Shown here: in pieces, positions 8,997 through 18,439 of the stretch
Layout of the letters: each line of letters opens with the position of its first letter
How positions within the stretch are numbered: position 1 is the stretch's first letter
DNA from: Endomychus coccineus
Lineage: Eukaryota > Arthropoda > Insecta > Coleoptera > Endomychidae
DNA: 64,000 nt
Reading direction: 5' to 3'
Assembly: GCA_958510875.1 (NCBI GenBank)
Contig: OY294072.1
Span: forward strand, 1,550,001-1,614,000
Notes under the pieces: model-generated
What the model saw: only the letters and a program-made list of their open reading frames with translations
What the model was told of the DNA's origin: nothing
The model's database searches: none
Translations under genes and position numbers: made by a program

Positions 8997-9066
8997 TTTC
9001 TACACACGGGAATCGAACCCGAGAAATGAAATCCAAAAGCCAGCTCCTTAACCGCTCAGCTATGGA
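8997..9066 (-). repeat. tRNA-like sequence at outer end of left arm, copy B
   Basis: On the minus strand: A-box-like TAGCTGAGCGGTTA and B-box GGTTCGATTCC with a T-arm, ending GTGTAGAAAAA. Its inverted partner is at 20,861-20,931. The anticodon and acceptor arms are poor, so a tRNA-derived SINE head or pseudogene is the likeliest reading. Confidence 0.5.
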
Positions 9067-10650
9067 GGAATTGAGAACAAGCGATTTTAATGTTGTAGAT
9101 ATAACCGCGGGGTATCCGGTCTGAGTGATAAGTGCGAGTATATTGCAGTCTATATGATGCAGGTAATTGTTTTACATGACGTTAGTCATGCAGGTATGTC
9201 ACGAAGCGAGGTATGGAATGTGAGACTTCATAGCGCTAGCCCATAGGGGTTTTGAAATAGTGTTGTTTGTACATGTCGTCAGTCACGTGATTTTTGAAAG
9301 AGACCGGGCATTCATCGGAGGTATCATGGGAGGGCTGCTGTTCCTTGAATGCATAGATGGAATGTTATATATAGTATAGAAATGATATCTTCTGCATCTC
9401 TCTCAAACGCGATGTTTATAAGGAAATTACTTTCAAAAACGTTTATTCAAGCTGTCTGTACCTTACTTGATTGCTATATTACAAAATGCGATTTCAATCA
9501 TCTTAAACATATATGGAAATTATTTTTAGTATACAAAATGGAGTTGGGAGACTTCAATGGGTATGGAATGTGAGGTTATACAGATTGTTTATGTATGACG
9601 TTAGTCATGTGAATTTGAATGAAGCTCACGCGATCTCCAACGAGACAGGTGTGTATGTGTAGTTATACAGAGTGTGCAGGTATGATGATGTCTATCACGC
9701 AGGTCTTCAGCGAGGTATCCACCTTGCAGGAGTCTTCAATGAAATGTGAGGTTGTTTGTACATGCCGTTAGTCGCAGGGTTTTGTCTGAGTTATAACGAT
9801 ATCGTACACGGCGCATTGTCTGCCCCCACAAGTGTTCAATAAGGGCCATAACATCTAACATGTGATAGTTTACAAAAATGCTGCTTCTCATAATAGCGAT
9901 ATTATGAAGCGTTTGCAGAAATAACTATTAAATCATCTTATTCAACTTGGAATTATCGTAATGATGCGCGCGATCCTTCAATGTTAAAGTAGTTTCATAA
10001 GTTATCCGAAAGTAATATGAATATATAAAATGTTTTTCCAAAATTAGTTCCGAAGTAAACATAATTCGCTATAATATTCATTCATGTATGTTTCATAAAT
10101 TATCCGATATAAATCAAATAAGTTTATGTCGCAGGTTGAACAATATTCACTATCATATTTTGCGGTAGAGCTACAGCTGGTTCGAGAGATAAGAAAGATA
10201 CGCCGATCACCTTCAAACATGATGAGAATACTTTATTTTAAATCACACATGTAGTATGTATATATTCGAATCATATTGATTGTAAATCGCATAATATGAT
10301 CCGAAATCTAGCTGCTGCTGGGTGTAGCCCAATACCTATACAGAATCTAGACGAAGCGGTGTTACGCATCACGAACTGTCTGTACAGCTCGATTGCTATA
10401 TAACAAAATACATTTTTAATCATCTTAAACATATCGATGTGCTAATATAATTTTTTCAGTATGCAAAAATATACTAATAAAACATTTTTCATCGACACAC
10501 ATTTCTTCATAGGATAGTTAGCTTTTTATAAAATTCATTCAATTTCAATGGGAAACATATATGCGAGGGAGTTTCATAGAGATCGAACTCATTTCCCCAA
10601 CCACCCCAAGAGGTAGAACTATGATGAGGAATAGATGTGGATAATGATAA

Positions 10651-11500
10651 TAATCATACGAATATCTTCATAAGCGCTAATCTATATGACATTCAAACAC
10701 ATGCTTCATAAAAGTCTGAATATTGAGTAGAGCTATAGTATCTTCTTCATAAGCGATCATTATCAACATTCAGACACTTGTTTAGCACGTGATTCAACAG
10801 CCTGTCACCATCGTTCACGAACTATGATGGGCTGATGAGGAATAAAATACCAATAATAATTATATAAATATCTCCATTAGCAATCTGTACATTTTCCTTC
10901 ACGAGCACGACTTTTACAAACTCCATACGTTCGCGTAAAATATTATAATGATAAACACATTTTTTGTTCACGGGTTTACATAATCATATGAATATCTTCA
11001 TAAACGCTAATCTATATGACATTCAAACACATGCTTCATAAAAGTCTGAATATTGAGTAGAGCTATAGTATCTTCTTCATAAGCGATCATTATCAACATT
11101 CAGACACTTGTTTAGCACGTGATTCAACAGCCTGTCACCATCGTTCACGAACTATGATGGGCTGATGAGAAATAAAATACCAATAATAATTATATAAATA
11201 TCTCCATTAGCAATCTGTACATTTTCCTTCACGAGCACGACTTTTACAAACTCCATACGTTCGCGTAAAATATTATAATGATAAACACATTTTTTGTTCA
11301 CGGGTTTACATAATCATATGAATATCTTCATAAACGCTAATCTATATGACATTCAAACACATGCTTCATAAAAGTCTGAATATTGAGTAGAGCTATAGTA
11401 TCTTATTCATAAGCGATCATTATCAACATTCAGACACTTGTTTAGCACGTGATTCAACAGCCTGGCATCATCGTTCACGAACTATGATGGTTCGATGAGG
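10651..11500. repeat. 330-bp tandem repeats in left arm of copy B
   Basis: Successive units start at 10,652, 10,982 and 11,312 (period exactly 330), with the third incomplete. Each holds ACCATCGTTCACGAACTATGATGG, a form of the palindromic core also found at the gene-block borders. The right arm has one full unit plus a partial one. Confidence 0.85.
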
Positions 11501-11996
11501 ACTCAAACATTGAACAGATGAATCTTTGAGGTTAAATACCTGCTGTAGAAATTACCCCACTTTTATTACCTTTTATTTGAGAATATCGATATCTCCCATG
11601 TAACGGCTTATTGCCTAAAGCTATTTTGTATGCAACATTGTTATCATTTGCGAGCCTACGAGGGCCTGTGTGTTGGTCGGTGCTGAATGAATATGTTTGA
11701 CTATTATTACCTGTAGATTTATTTGAGATTCTTCAAGTTTGAGATTGATAACCCACATGAAGAAAGAAGCTTCAACGAATTGATAGGTTATTTATTATTT
11801 TCATATTCGCTATTCTGAATGTGACAACTTTATCGGCTCCAACACTCGAGATAATAGAGAATATTTACCGCTGATGTAGGGAGAATCAATATGATGCATA
11901 CAAATTGGGGTGGGTGAGAACTTCAGACTATAGCTTTATGTGTATCGAAATACATAAGGATTTTGACGAGTAAGTGGTGTTTTATTGAATTGAAGA

Positions 11997-12260
11997 TCCG
12001 GCGACCATCGTTCACGAACGATGATGACGTCACTGCTTCAAGCCAATGACAGTAACTGATTCAATCCGGCGACCATCGTTCACGAACGATGATGACGTCA
12101 CTGCTTCAAGCCAATGACAGTAACTGATTCAATCCGGCAACCATCGTTCACGAACGATGATGACGTCACTGCTTCAAGCCAATGACAGTAACTGATTCAA
12201 TCCGGCGACCATAGTTTACGAACGATGATGACGTCATCATCGTTCACGAACTATGATGGG
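11997..12260. repeat. Four 68-bp repeats with CRE-like palindromes, copy B
   Basis: Units starting at 12,001, 12,069, 12,137 and 12,205 have a period of 68 bp. Each contains ACCATCGTTCACGAACGATG (8-bp arms, 2-bp loop) followed by ATGACGTCA, the CREB/ATF-type site. They are homologous to the inner ends of the terminal repeats of copies A and C. Confidence 0.85.
12210..12255. promoter_or_regulatory. 46-bp palindrome, copy B
   Basis: Same nested palindrome as at 573, formed at the last 68-bp unit and centred on GATGACGTCATC. It lies 85 bp before the E-box array. Confidence 0.7.
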
Positions 12261-12349
12261 CTAATGAGGAATAAAATGTGAATAATCATAATGTTTGTAA
12301 TACATTCATGCACATGTTTTATCGCATGATTCAACACATGCTTCAACAT

Positions 12350-12800
12350 TCAGACACGTGTTTCAGACACGTGTTTCAACATTCAGACACGTGTTTCAAC
12401 TTTCAGACACGTGTTTCAGCATTCAGACACGTGTTTCAGACACGTGTTTCAACATTCAGACACGTGTTTCAGCATTCAGACACGTGTTTCAGACACGTGT
12501 TTCAACATTCAGACACGTGTTTCAGCATTCAGACACGTGTTTCAGACATTCAGACACGTGTTTCAACATTCAGACACGTGTTCCAACATTCAGACACGTG
12601 TTTCAGCATTCAGACACGTGTTTCAGACACGTGTTTCAACATTCAGACACGTGTTCCAGCATTCAGACACGTGTTTCAGACACGTGTTTCAACATTCAGA
12701 CACGTGTTTCAGCATTCAGACACGTGTTTCAGACACGTGTTTCAGCATTCAGACACGTGTTTCAGACATTCAGACACGTGTTTCAGCATTCAGACACGTG
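12350..12800. promoter_or_regulatory. Array of 25 ACACGTGT E-boxes upstream of ATPase gene, copy B
   Basis: TTCAGACACGTG units spaced mostly 12 or 19 bp apart give 25 copies of the palindrome CACGTG, nearly all within ACACGTGT. The array begins about 95 bp after the 46-bp palindrome and ends about 110 bp before the TATA box of the ATPase gene. CACGTG is the canonical site for bHLH factors (Myc/Max, Clock/Cycle, MITF/USF type). A degenerate counterpart lies at the same position in copy C (57,617-57,800). Whether it acts as an enhancer or is only a microsatellite is open. Overlapping ORFs in this stretch are artefacts of the repeat. Confidence 0.7.
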
Positions 12801-12905
12801 TTCTAGCATTCATACCTATTTAACATGTATTTGATACCTGATTTTGACAGAAGCGTAGAAGCACCTAACCGCGTGATCAGACATACACAATATAACATCA
12901 TCATC

Positions 12906-12916
12906 TAGTATATAAA
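12906..12916 (+). promoter_or_regulatory. TATA promoter motif of ATPase gene, copy B
   Basis: TAGTATATAAA, 18 bp before the ATG. Copy C has the same at 57,510-57,520, and the penton genes have the same 11-mer. A transcript starting about 25-30 bp downstream would begin at or just after this ATG, so initiation may occur very close to the start codon. Confidence 0.6.
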
Positions 12917-12933
12917 CAAATGCTCATTAACAT

Positions 12934-13659
12934 ATGTTCCAGTATGATTTCGATTCGCCTTCAGGCACGAGGAAGATTGTTAAGCAAAAAGACTCGTTGA
13001 GTATTATGAACTTAGGGTCAAGCAATGAGAATGTTCAACAACCACAACGTCACAGCTCTTTGCTGTTTAATACTATACGAACAATAATCTGTGGTCCAAG
13101 TGATTGTGGGAAAACAAATGTGATGTTATCTCTATTGTTAGATGCAAACGGTCTGAAATTTGAAAACGTGTACATATATTCAAAGTCTTTACACCAGCCA
13201 AAATACCAGTTACTAAAGGAGACATTGAAGAAAATTGAGGGGCTTGGATATTTTCCTTGTACCGAAAGTGATGAGGTCATAGACCCCACAGAAGCGAGGC
13301 CTAATTCGATAATAATATTCGATGACGTGATGTTTGAGAAACAGCAGAAAATTCGTGCTTATTTTTCAAGAGGGAGACACAACTCAATTGATAGTTTCTA
13401 TCTTTGCCAGTCTTTTGCTAAATGTCCAAAACATGGATTGCGCGACAATGCCAATTGCTTGATTATTTTCAAACAGGATGAGCTCAATTTGAAACATATA
13501 TTCACCGATCATGTAAGTACCGACATGTCACTCGAAAAATTCAAAGAGATATGTAGCGTATGTTGGAAAGATAAATATGGATTCCTTATGATAAACAAAG
13601 ACTGTGATATGAACAAAGGACGTTATCGCAAAGGTTTTGATAGTTATATATACATCTAA
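12934..13659 (+). CDS. Genome-packaging ATPase (FtsK/HerA, A32-like), copy B
   Basis: The protein has 241 residues with an uninterrupted frame. Walker A is GPSDCGKT at residues 54-61 and Walker B is IIIFDD at 126-131, followed by a sensor-like stretch (YLCQSFAKCPKHGLRDNAN). This matches the packaging ATPases of Polintons, virophages and other PRD1/adenovirus-lineage viruses, which pump DNA into preformed capsids. The length is typical of the compact Polinton type. The gene lies first on the right-facing gene block behind the E-box array. Copy C carries two nonsense codons; this is the only intact copy in the window. Confidence 0.85.
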   Translation: MFQYDFDSPSGTRKIVKQKDSLSIMNLGSSNENVQQPQRHSSLLFNTIRTIICGPSDCGKTNVMLSLLLDANGLKFENVYIYSKSLHQPKYQLLKETLKKIEGLGYFPCTESDEVIDPTEARPNSIIIFDDVMFEKQQKIRAYFSRGRHNSIDSFYLCQSFAKCPKHGLRDNANCLIIFKQDELNLKHIFTDHVSTDMSLEKFKEICSVCWKDKYGFLMINKDCDMNKGRYRKGFDSYIYI

Positions 13660-13701
13660 CATGTATATATACTTTCATTTGAAATAGACAACCCGCTCAG
13701 C

Positions 13702-14747
13702 ATGGACGTGGGTGTGAGTAACATGCTTAAAGAAAAACAACAATTGAAGAAAAAAATTTGGGAGTTAGCAAACGTTGTGAGGAAAAAATATATGGCTGTG
13801 AAATTGGGTAAAGCTGAAAATGATGAGATTCTAGATAATATGTTCAGGAACCTCTGGAGGAAATTGCGAGAAATGCTGAAATAATCAAACAAAATTCGTT
13901 GGTTAAACCTAAAAGTATTGTTTCTACAGCAACACAAATGGAGAACATACCAATCCCAAATATTCTAACTGAAGGTGAAGAATTCGTATATAACCCCCAA
14001 GATACTGAGGAGGATGTGTTTACACCCGAACCTACTATCGATCAGATTCGTGAAGAATTCAGAGAACATAAGAAAGATAATGCAGCGGCTACAGAGGAGT
14101 TTCTGCAACAATACCCCACATTAGCACGTTATTACTTGGAAGGATTCCTATTGGATGATGATGTTAAGAGATATGATGATAAAATGGGTTTGCAATATAA
14201 TTCAACTTTAGACAAATGGTTCATGGGTAATCAACCTATAGAAATTGATAGTGAGAGTAATATAATTATCAAGGGTACTCCGTTCAAAGGTACCACAGGA
14301 CTGTATAATTTGATATTTTACAAAGATGTTCTACCTGATACTTACACTGTGGAAGATGGGAAAAATTACAGTCAAATGATGGAAATGACTAGTGCCCATA
14401 GACGTAATAACGATCCAGCTGATCGAATAAGATACACAGTGAAATACAAACATGTACTGAAACCATTGATTAATTCCATGAAAAAACCCAGAGCCAAAAC
14501 ATACACTGGAAGTGCATATATCAAAAATGATATGCTTGAATATAACGAGAAACCTATCGAATATATTTTTTGGGATGACGTTAACGAAATGGTGGATAGA
14601 CTAAGACTTCTTGTTGGATCCTCGCATGCCGGTAACCATAATGAGATAATCTCTATAATAGAAGAATTGATAGAGGCAGGGGTAATTGAACAAAAACCCG
14701 GTGTAAGACAAATTCATCACAGTTATAAAGATGGTTTCAATGGATAA
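13702..14747 (+). pseudogene. DUF8207-like gene with shared frame offset, copy B
   Basis: The ATG at 13,702 opens a 60-residue frame (MDVGVSNMLKEKQQLKKK...VVRKKYMAVKLGK) matching the coiled-coil start usual in this family. It runs on to TAA at 13,882 in a different frame from the main body, which reads from about 13,850 to 14,747 and has no ATG before codon 14 after the overlap. Body motifs: GLQYNSTLDKWFMGN, FKGTTGLYNLIFYKD, TSAHRRNNDPADR, IYWDDVNE-like and GVIEQKPGVRQIHHSY. Copy C has the same offset. It is either an inherited frameshift, programmed frameshifting or two separate proteins. The 3' end overlaps the fibre-like gene by 17 nt. Function unknown. Confidence 0.6.
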
Positions 14748-15384
14748 GTTTGGCAGAGCCTCCTCTTCCATGTGGATATATGATACAAATGTATTCAATA
14801 ATAATTTCAAACAAGTTCACGGACAAGGATTATTCCTAACGACCGATGGAAGTTATGATATGGAAATATATGGATTGTGCAACGTAAAATCACCGAATGA
14901 TGATGGAGATGTTGCAAATAAAGTATATGTTGATGAATTAACACACAAACTGAATCTGAAAACGGAAACCAGTCTTAAAGATACCTTCAATGTTAGGGTT
15001 GATAATTTGATCAAAGATATCAACAAGGATCTGGATGAACATAACTTAACGAATGATAAGGTTATTCTCAACATTGATCAACATCTGATGGACATTCAGA
15101 ATAAATATAATGAAATGGGAATCTATATAAAATCAGAGTATAAAACAATCAGTGATAGTGTGAGGGAAAACAGAAATGAATTGGAAGAGGTCAATAACAC
15201 ATTTAACAGTATGAACAAGCGTCTAAATGACATTACCAGTAAAGTGGAGGCGTTAGAATGACGGATGACATCTGTGGAACCTTCTAAGAAGAGACCTTCA
15301 TCATCCACAACAACAAAGCAGGGCTCTGTGAAACGTATATCTCCAAATCCTGTGAATATACCCAAAAAATTAATTCTACACTAG
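14731..15384 (+). pseudogene. Fibre-like coiled-coil protein, one nonsense codon, copy B
   Basis: Same 217-codon gene as in A and C, with the YVD attachment-type motif near residue 66 and a long coiled coil. The Arg codon after LEALE is TGA at 15,259-15,261, removing the Lys/Ser-rich C-terminal tail. The frame then continues to TAG at 15,382. Confidence 0.7.
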
Positions 15385-15692
15385 ATTTCCACATTGATAA
15401 GATGAGTGAAAACAAGTTGTTCATGAGCTTCATGAGCACAGAAGAAAGAACTTTTACCAGCGTCGAACATACATAAAAGGACTTCAATATAGGTGGAAGG
15501 GGTAGGAATATGCAATACGACTAGGACGATGAATCAAGAGTCAAGATTGAGATATTTGAAACATATATTGTTAAGATTATACTTAAGTCTTTTGTATTGA
15601 GATAATTGATGAAAAAAATTATTTTGAGATCTTTGGTCTTCCTCATACCCCTCGTTAAATAACGGTGCAATCTTGAATTCTCATCAGTCTGT
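15385..15692. other. Deletion scar replacing the integrase, copy B
   Basis: A short start-like remnant (near 15,402, matching the integrase ATG region of A and C) is followed directly by sequence that in A and C lies beyond the integrase 3' end (15,540-15,690). Nearly the whole integrase gene is gone, so copy B could not insert on its own. Confidence 0.65.
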
Positions 15693-15895
15693 ATGGAAGC
15701 GTGCGTGGGAGAAGTTGTTCTCAATACGCTTATAAACAAGATCCCGTTTGAACTTCAAATCAATACCAGGGGCAAAATTAGAAGAACGGTTGAGGAGATT
15801 CAGGGTATCAATTCATTCGATAAAGCTTGCCGTCTACACGATATTTCATGCAATATAACACTCATAATTGTAGCCAGTTATATTTGGAATTGGTC
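15693..15895 (+). pseudogene. Fused remnants of phospholipase and protease genes, copy B
   Basis: The ATG at 15,693 starts the phospholipase-domain frame (MEACVGEVVLNTLINK). The calcium-loop region is damaged but KACRLHDIS is readable. At about 15,842 it joins the last part of the protease gene (ITLIIVAS, the out-of-frame relic of NTYNCGQLC). The basic and hydrophobic parts of the phospholipase and the protease His and Asp regions are deleted. Confidence 0.7.
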
Positions 15896-15908
15896 GACTA
15901 ACATTTAT

Positions 15909-15919
15909 TAGTATATAAA
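15909..15919 (+). promoter_or_regulatory. TATA promoter motif of penton gene, copy B
   Basis: TAGTATATAAA, 28 bp before the conserved penton ATG at 15,948; identical to the other four occurrences. Confidence 0.6.
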
Positions 15920-15947
15920 TAGATTGTTGATGAAGTTTTCATCAATC

Positions 15948-16685
15948 ATGTCTCAGACGTTCACTATCACGGGTAAGAGCTCTCGTTTATCTGTAGATTT
16001 CCACCCACCTGTAGAACTAGATCCTCATTCATATTATTCTATCGCACTTGTTGGCTTGCACAATAGCATTCCGAACATTGAAGAAGGTTTTAATAAATTT
16101 TATTATGAAGATGTGAAGGGTGAGGAAAGAGTAGTAACTATACCTACGGGGTCCTACGAATTGACAGACATCGAGGATTTCATACAAAGTGCAGTTTGTG
16201 GGATAGGAGGTAAGCAAGAAGAACGTGACCGGAAATTATCAATAAAATCTAACAACAACACTCTACACACAGAGCTGAAGAGTGATTTTAAAGTGAATCT
16301 TATTCCTAAAGATAGTATAAGCGAACTGTTGGGATTCAGCAAAAAGAAATTGACATCTCGTGAACTACACGTATCTGATCGACCTATAAACATTATCAAA
16401 GTTCAAACTATACGCGTAGAGTGTAACTTAACCGCGGGAGCATATTATAACAATAAGATAGCTCATACGATATATGAGTTCTCACCTCTTGTACCACCTG
16501 GGTTTTCCATTGATATAGAGCCGAAGAATCTTATTTATCTACCGGTCATCAGCAAGACGTCCTTCGATAACATCACACTGAATATTCTAGATCAGAATTG
16601 GAAACCGGTAAATTTTCGTGGAGAAGAAATTATTATACGATTGGAATTGAAAAAGATCGCTAGGGATTATGGCTCACAACAATAA
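15948..16685 (+). CDS. Penton-like (minor capsid) protein, copy B
   Basis: Starts at the ATG conserved across copies (MSQTFTITGKSS), giving 245 residues. It has the same motif series as copy A (DPHSYYSIALVG, GSYELTDIEDFI, VECNLTAGAYYNN, YEFSPLVPPG) with a 2-codon gap near residue 35. Uninterrupted. AATAAA overlaps the stop codon and may be the polyadenylation signal. Followed 80 bp later by the small ORF and the capsid gene. Confidence 0.65.
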   Translation: MSQTFTITGKSSRLSVDFHPPVELDPHSYYSIALVGLHNSIPNIEEGFNKFYYEDVKGEERVVTIPTGSYELTDIEDFIQSAVCGIGGKQEERDRKLSIKSNNNTLHTELKSDFKVNLIPKDSISELLGFSKKKLTSRELHVSDRPINIIKVQTIRVECNLTAGAYYNNKIAHTIYEFSPLVPPGFSIDIEPKNLIYLPVISKTSFDNITLNILDQNWKPVNFRGEEIIIRLELKKIARDYGSQQ

Positions 16686-16765
16686 ATAATAATCCAATAC
16701 TCACCACCACTCATTATATGAAAGGAATTCAACTGAGAAGGTTGCAGTAGCCATCACTTGAGAAC

Positions 16766-16981
16766 ATGGGTTTGGATTTTAGCAATAAAAGACATCTCCA
16801 TAGTGGTCATCAGTCATTATCTACAACGAGCTCGAGGGAGAAGGTTGCTTCTGCATCACTGTCATTGAAGAAGGAGAAGGTTGCTTCTGCATCACTATCA
16901 TTGGGAAATATAAATTTTTCGAAGTCCCTTGGTTACAATGTCGGAAAAACTTCAAATATTCAACGAGCCAAACTTCATTGA
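16766..16981 (+). CDS. Small ORF overlapping capsid start, copy B
   Basis: A 71-residue version of the small ORF of copies A and C. It is 12 residues longer because a 36-bp segment encoding EKVASASLSLKK is tandemly duplicated in frame. It ends 44 nt inside the capsid gene. The in-frame duplication fits either selection for coding or chance. Confidence 0.5.
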   Translation: MGLDFSNKRHLHSGHQSLSTTSSREKVASASLSLKKEKVASASLSLGNINFSKSLGYNVGKTSNIQRAKLH

Positions 16982-18140
16982 AGACATCATCCGGGAAGAA
17001 ACTCATACCTACTATCCACACACAACATCTTTTGGCAACAGCGATGAAATTGAGATAATAATCAATCAACAAGATGTGTTGGTAGATTTGGCGTCGTCTG
17101 CTTTATTCATCGAGGCAGAATTCCAGCCAGAAGCAAGTGGTGATGGTGAATGTAAACTAACAAATAATTTCGGAGCGTTTCTCTTCGAATATATTAGTTA
17201 TGAATTGAATGGAAAAGAGATAGACAAAGTACGTGATCCTGGTATTGCCAGCACCATCAGAGCTTATCTAACATATGCCAAACATGAATCTATACCTCTA
17301 GCTATTTCTGGATGGTCATTTAAGGATGCATTGAGTTCAGTCTACAATAATAAAATCAATTTATGGATACCGTTGAATTTTCTACTAGACCTATTCATTG
17401 ACTATAACAAAGTCTTGAGTGGAAAACATAAGCTGCGCTTGATAAGGTCTCGAACCGATAACGATTGTTATACCAATAGCACAGGTACGAAGAGGGCTTA
17501 AATAAATGTGAAGACGATAGCATTAAAAGTGCGACATGTATTTCCAAGTGATCAGGTTAAATTTCAAATGTTGGAGAATTTGAGTGCTGAGAAGCCTATT
17601 TTGATTCCATTTCGCAGCTGGGATCTGCATGAAAATCCGTTGATGAAGGAGAGCACTCGTGACATTTGGGCTGTTAAAACATCAATGAATTTGGAACGAC
17701 CCAGATATGTGATTTTAGCTTTCCAAACTGATCGAAAAAATAATCCTGTTAAGCACAGTGCATATTTCGATAATATAAACTTGCTAAATGTAAAATTATA
17801 CTTGAATTCAGAGTGTTATCCATATGAAGCAATGAAATTGAATTTCACCGACCAGCAATACGTGGAAGCATACCAGATGTACTATGATTTCCAGAAATCA
17901 TTTTCAAATGAAATAATAAGCGAACCCATGTTAGATTATATAGCATTCAAGAATAGAGCAATTTTTGTGATTGACTGTTCAAAACAAAACGATGCTATAA
18001 AGTCATCAACAGTTGACGTCAAACTAGAGATGGAAAGTTTCCTGAATTTCCCCAAAAACACCAGGGCTTATTGCATCATCATTAACGATCGTATAGTGGA
18101 GTATTCTCCAATTACAGGATCAGTTCGGAGTTTAGTGTGA
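16938..18140 (+). pseudogene. Major capsid protein-like gene, one nonsense codon, copy B
   Basis: The ATG at 16,938 (MSEKLQIFNEPN) opens a 400-codon gene. A Lys codon is TAA at 17,499-17,501; the rest reads through to 18,140. Features: LFIEAEFQPEASGDGE, FEYISYELNGKEIDKVRDPG, WIPLNFLL, a strand-rich second half with KIALKVRHVFPSD-like and LYLNSECYPYEAMKLN segments, and a SVRSLV end. I infer the virion's main shell protein from its place beside penton, protease and ATPase genes and its beta-rich make-up. AATAAA follows at 18,187. Each copy is inactivated by a different lesion. Confidence 0.6.
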
Positions 18141-18439
18141 AGAACCATGAATCTGTTATTATTTTAATTCTAAATGTATTTTTCTAAATAAATGTTATTA
18201 TTATTATTTTTGGTATTTTATTTCTCTCACTTTCCCGCAAGACATCACAATAATGAACGAGCCGTTTGGTAAAGTACAGTCCCTTGGATCAACCCATCAG
18301 GATTGTAATCTAAATTTTAAATATCGCTTCAGGTCTAGAAACATAAATGTATGCAACTATCTAATTAATAAATATAAAAGTGATTCAGATTATTATGTTA
18401 TCTTTTCAATTATTATAATATGTAGTACCTAGTGGTTAT
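18141..18439. other. Capsid 3' region and unique segment, copy B
   Basis: An AATAAATG(TTA)n stretch follows the capsid gene, similar to the same place in A and C up to about 18,225. Beyond that it is unrelated to A and C. The MSV199-like gene, the hairpin and the membrane protein gene are absent from B. Nothing else recognised. Confidence 0.5.

Larger units (their letters stand above)
8995..11885. repeat. Left inverted arm of copy B
   Basis: Reverse-complement match to 18,440-20,940 with scattered indels. Shared landmarks include GGTATCCGGTCTGAG near the outer end, the GCTAGC..AGGGGTTTTG segment, the AGCAGCAGCTAG segment near 10,310, and the CTCGAG..GTTGTCAC segment at the inner end. The outer GGTATCCGGTCT resembles GGATATCCGGTCT near the ends of copy C, which supports a common origin of the termini. 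The left arm carries one more 330-bp repeat than the right. No coding region is supported. Confidence 0.75.

Noticed and set aside
12350..12800. CRISPR-like array
   Set aside because: Units are contiguous 12-19 bp repeats without unique spacers, in a eukaryotic context.
12278..12834. Three overlapping long open frames through the E-box array
   Set aside because: All arise from tandem repeats lacking stops; products are monotonous repeats and are not conserved in copy C.
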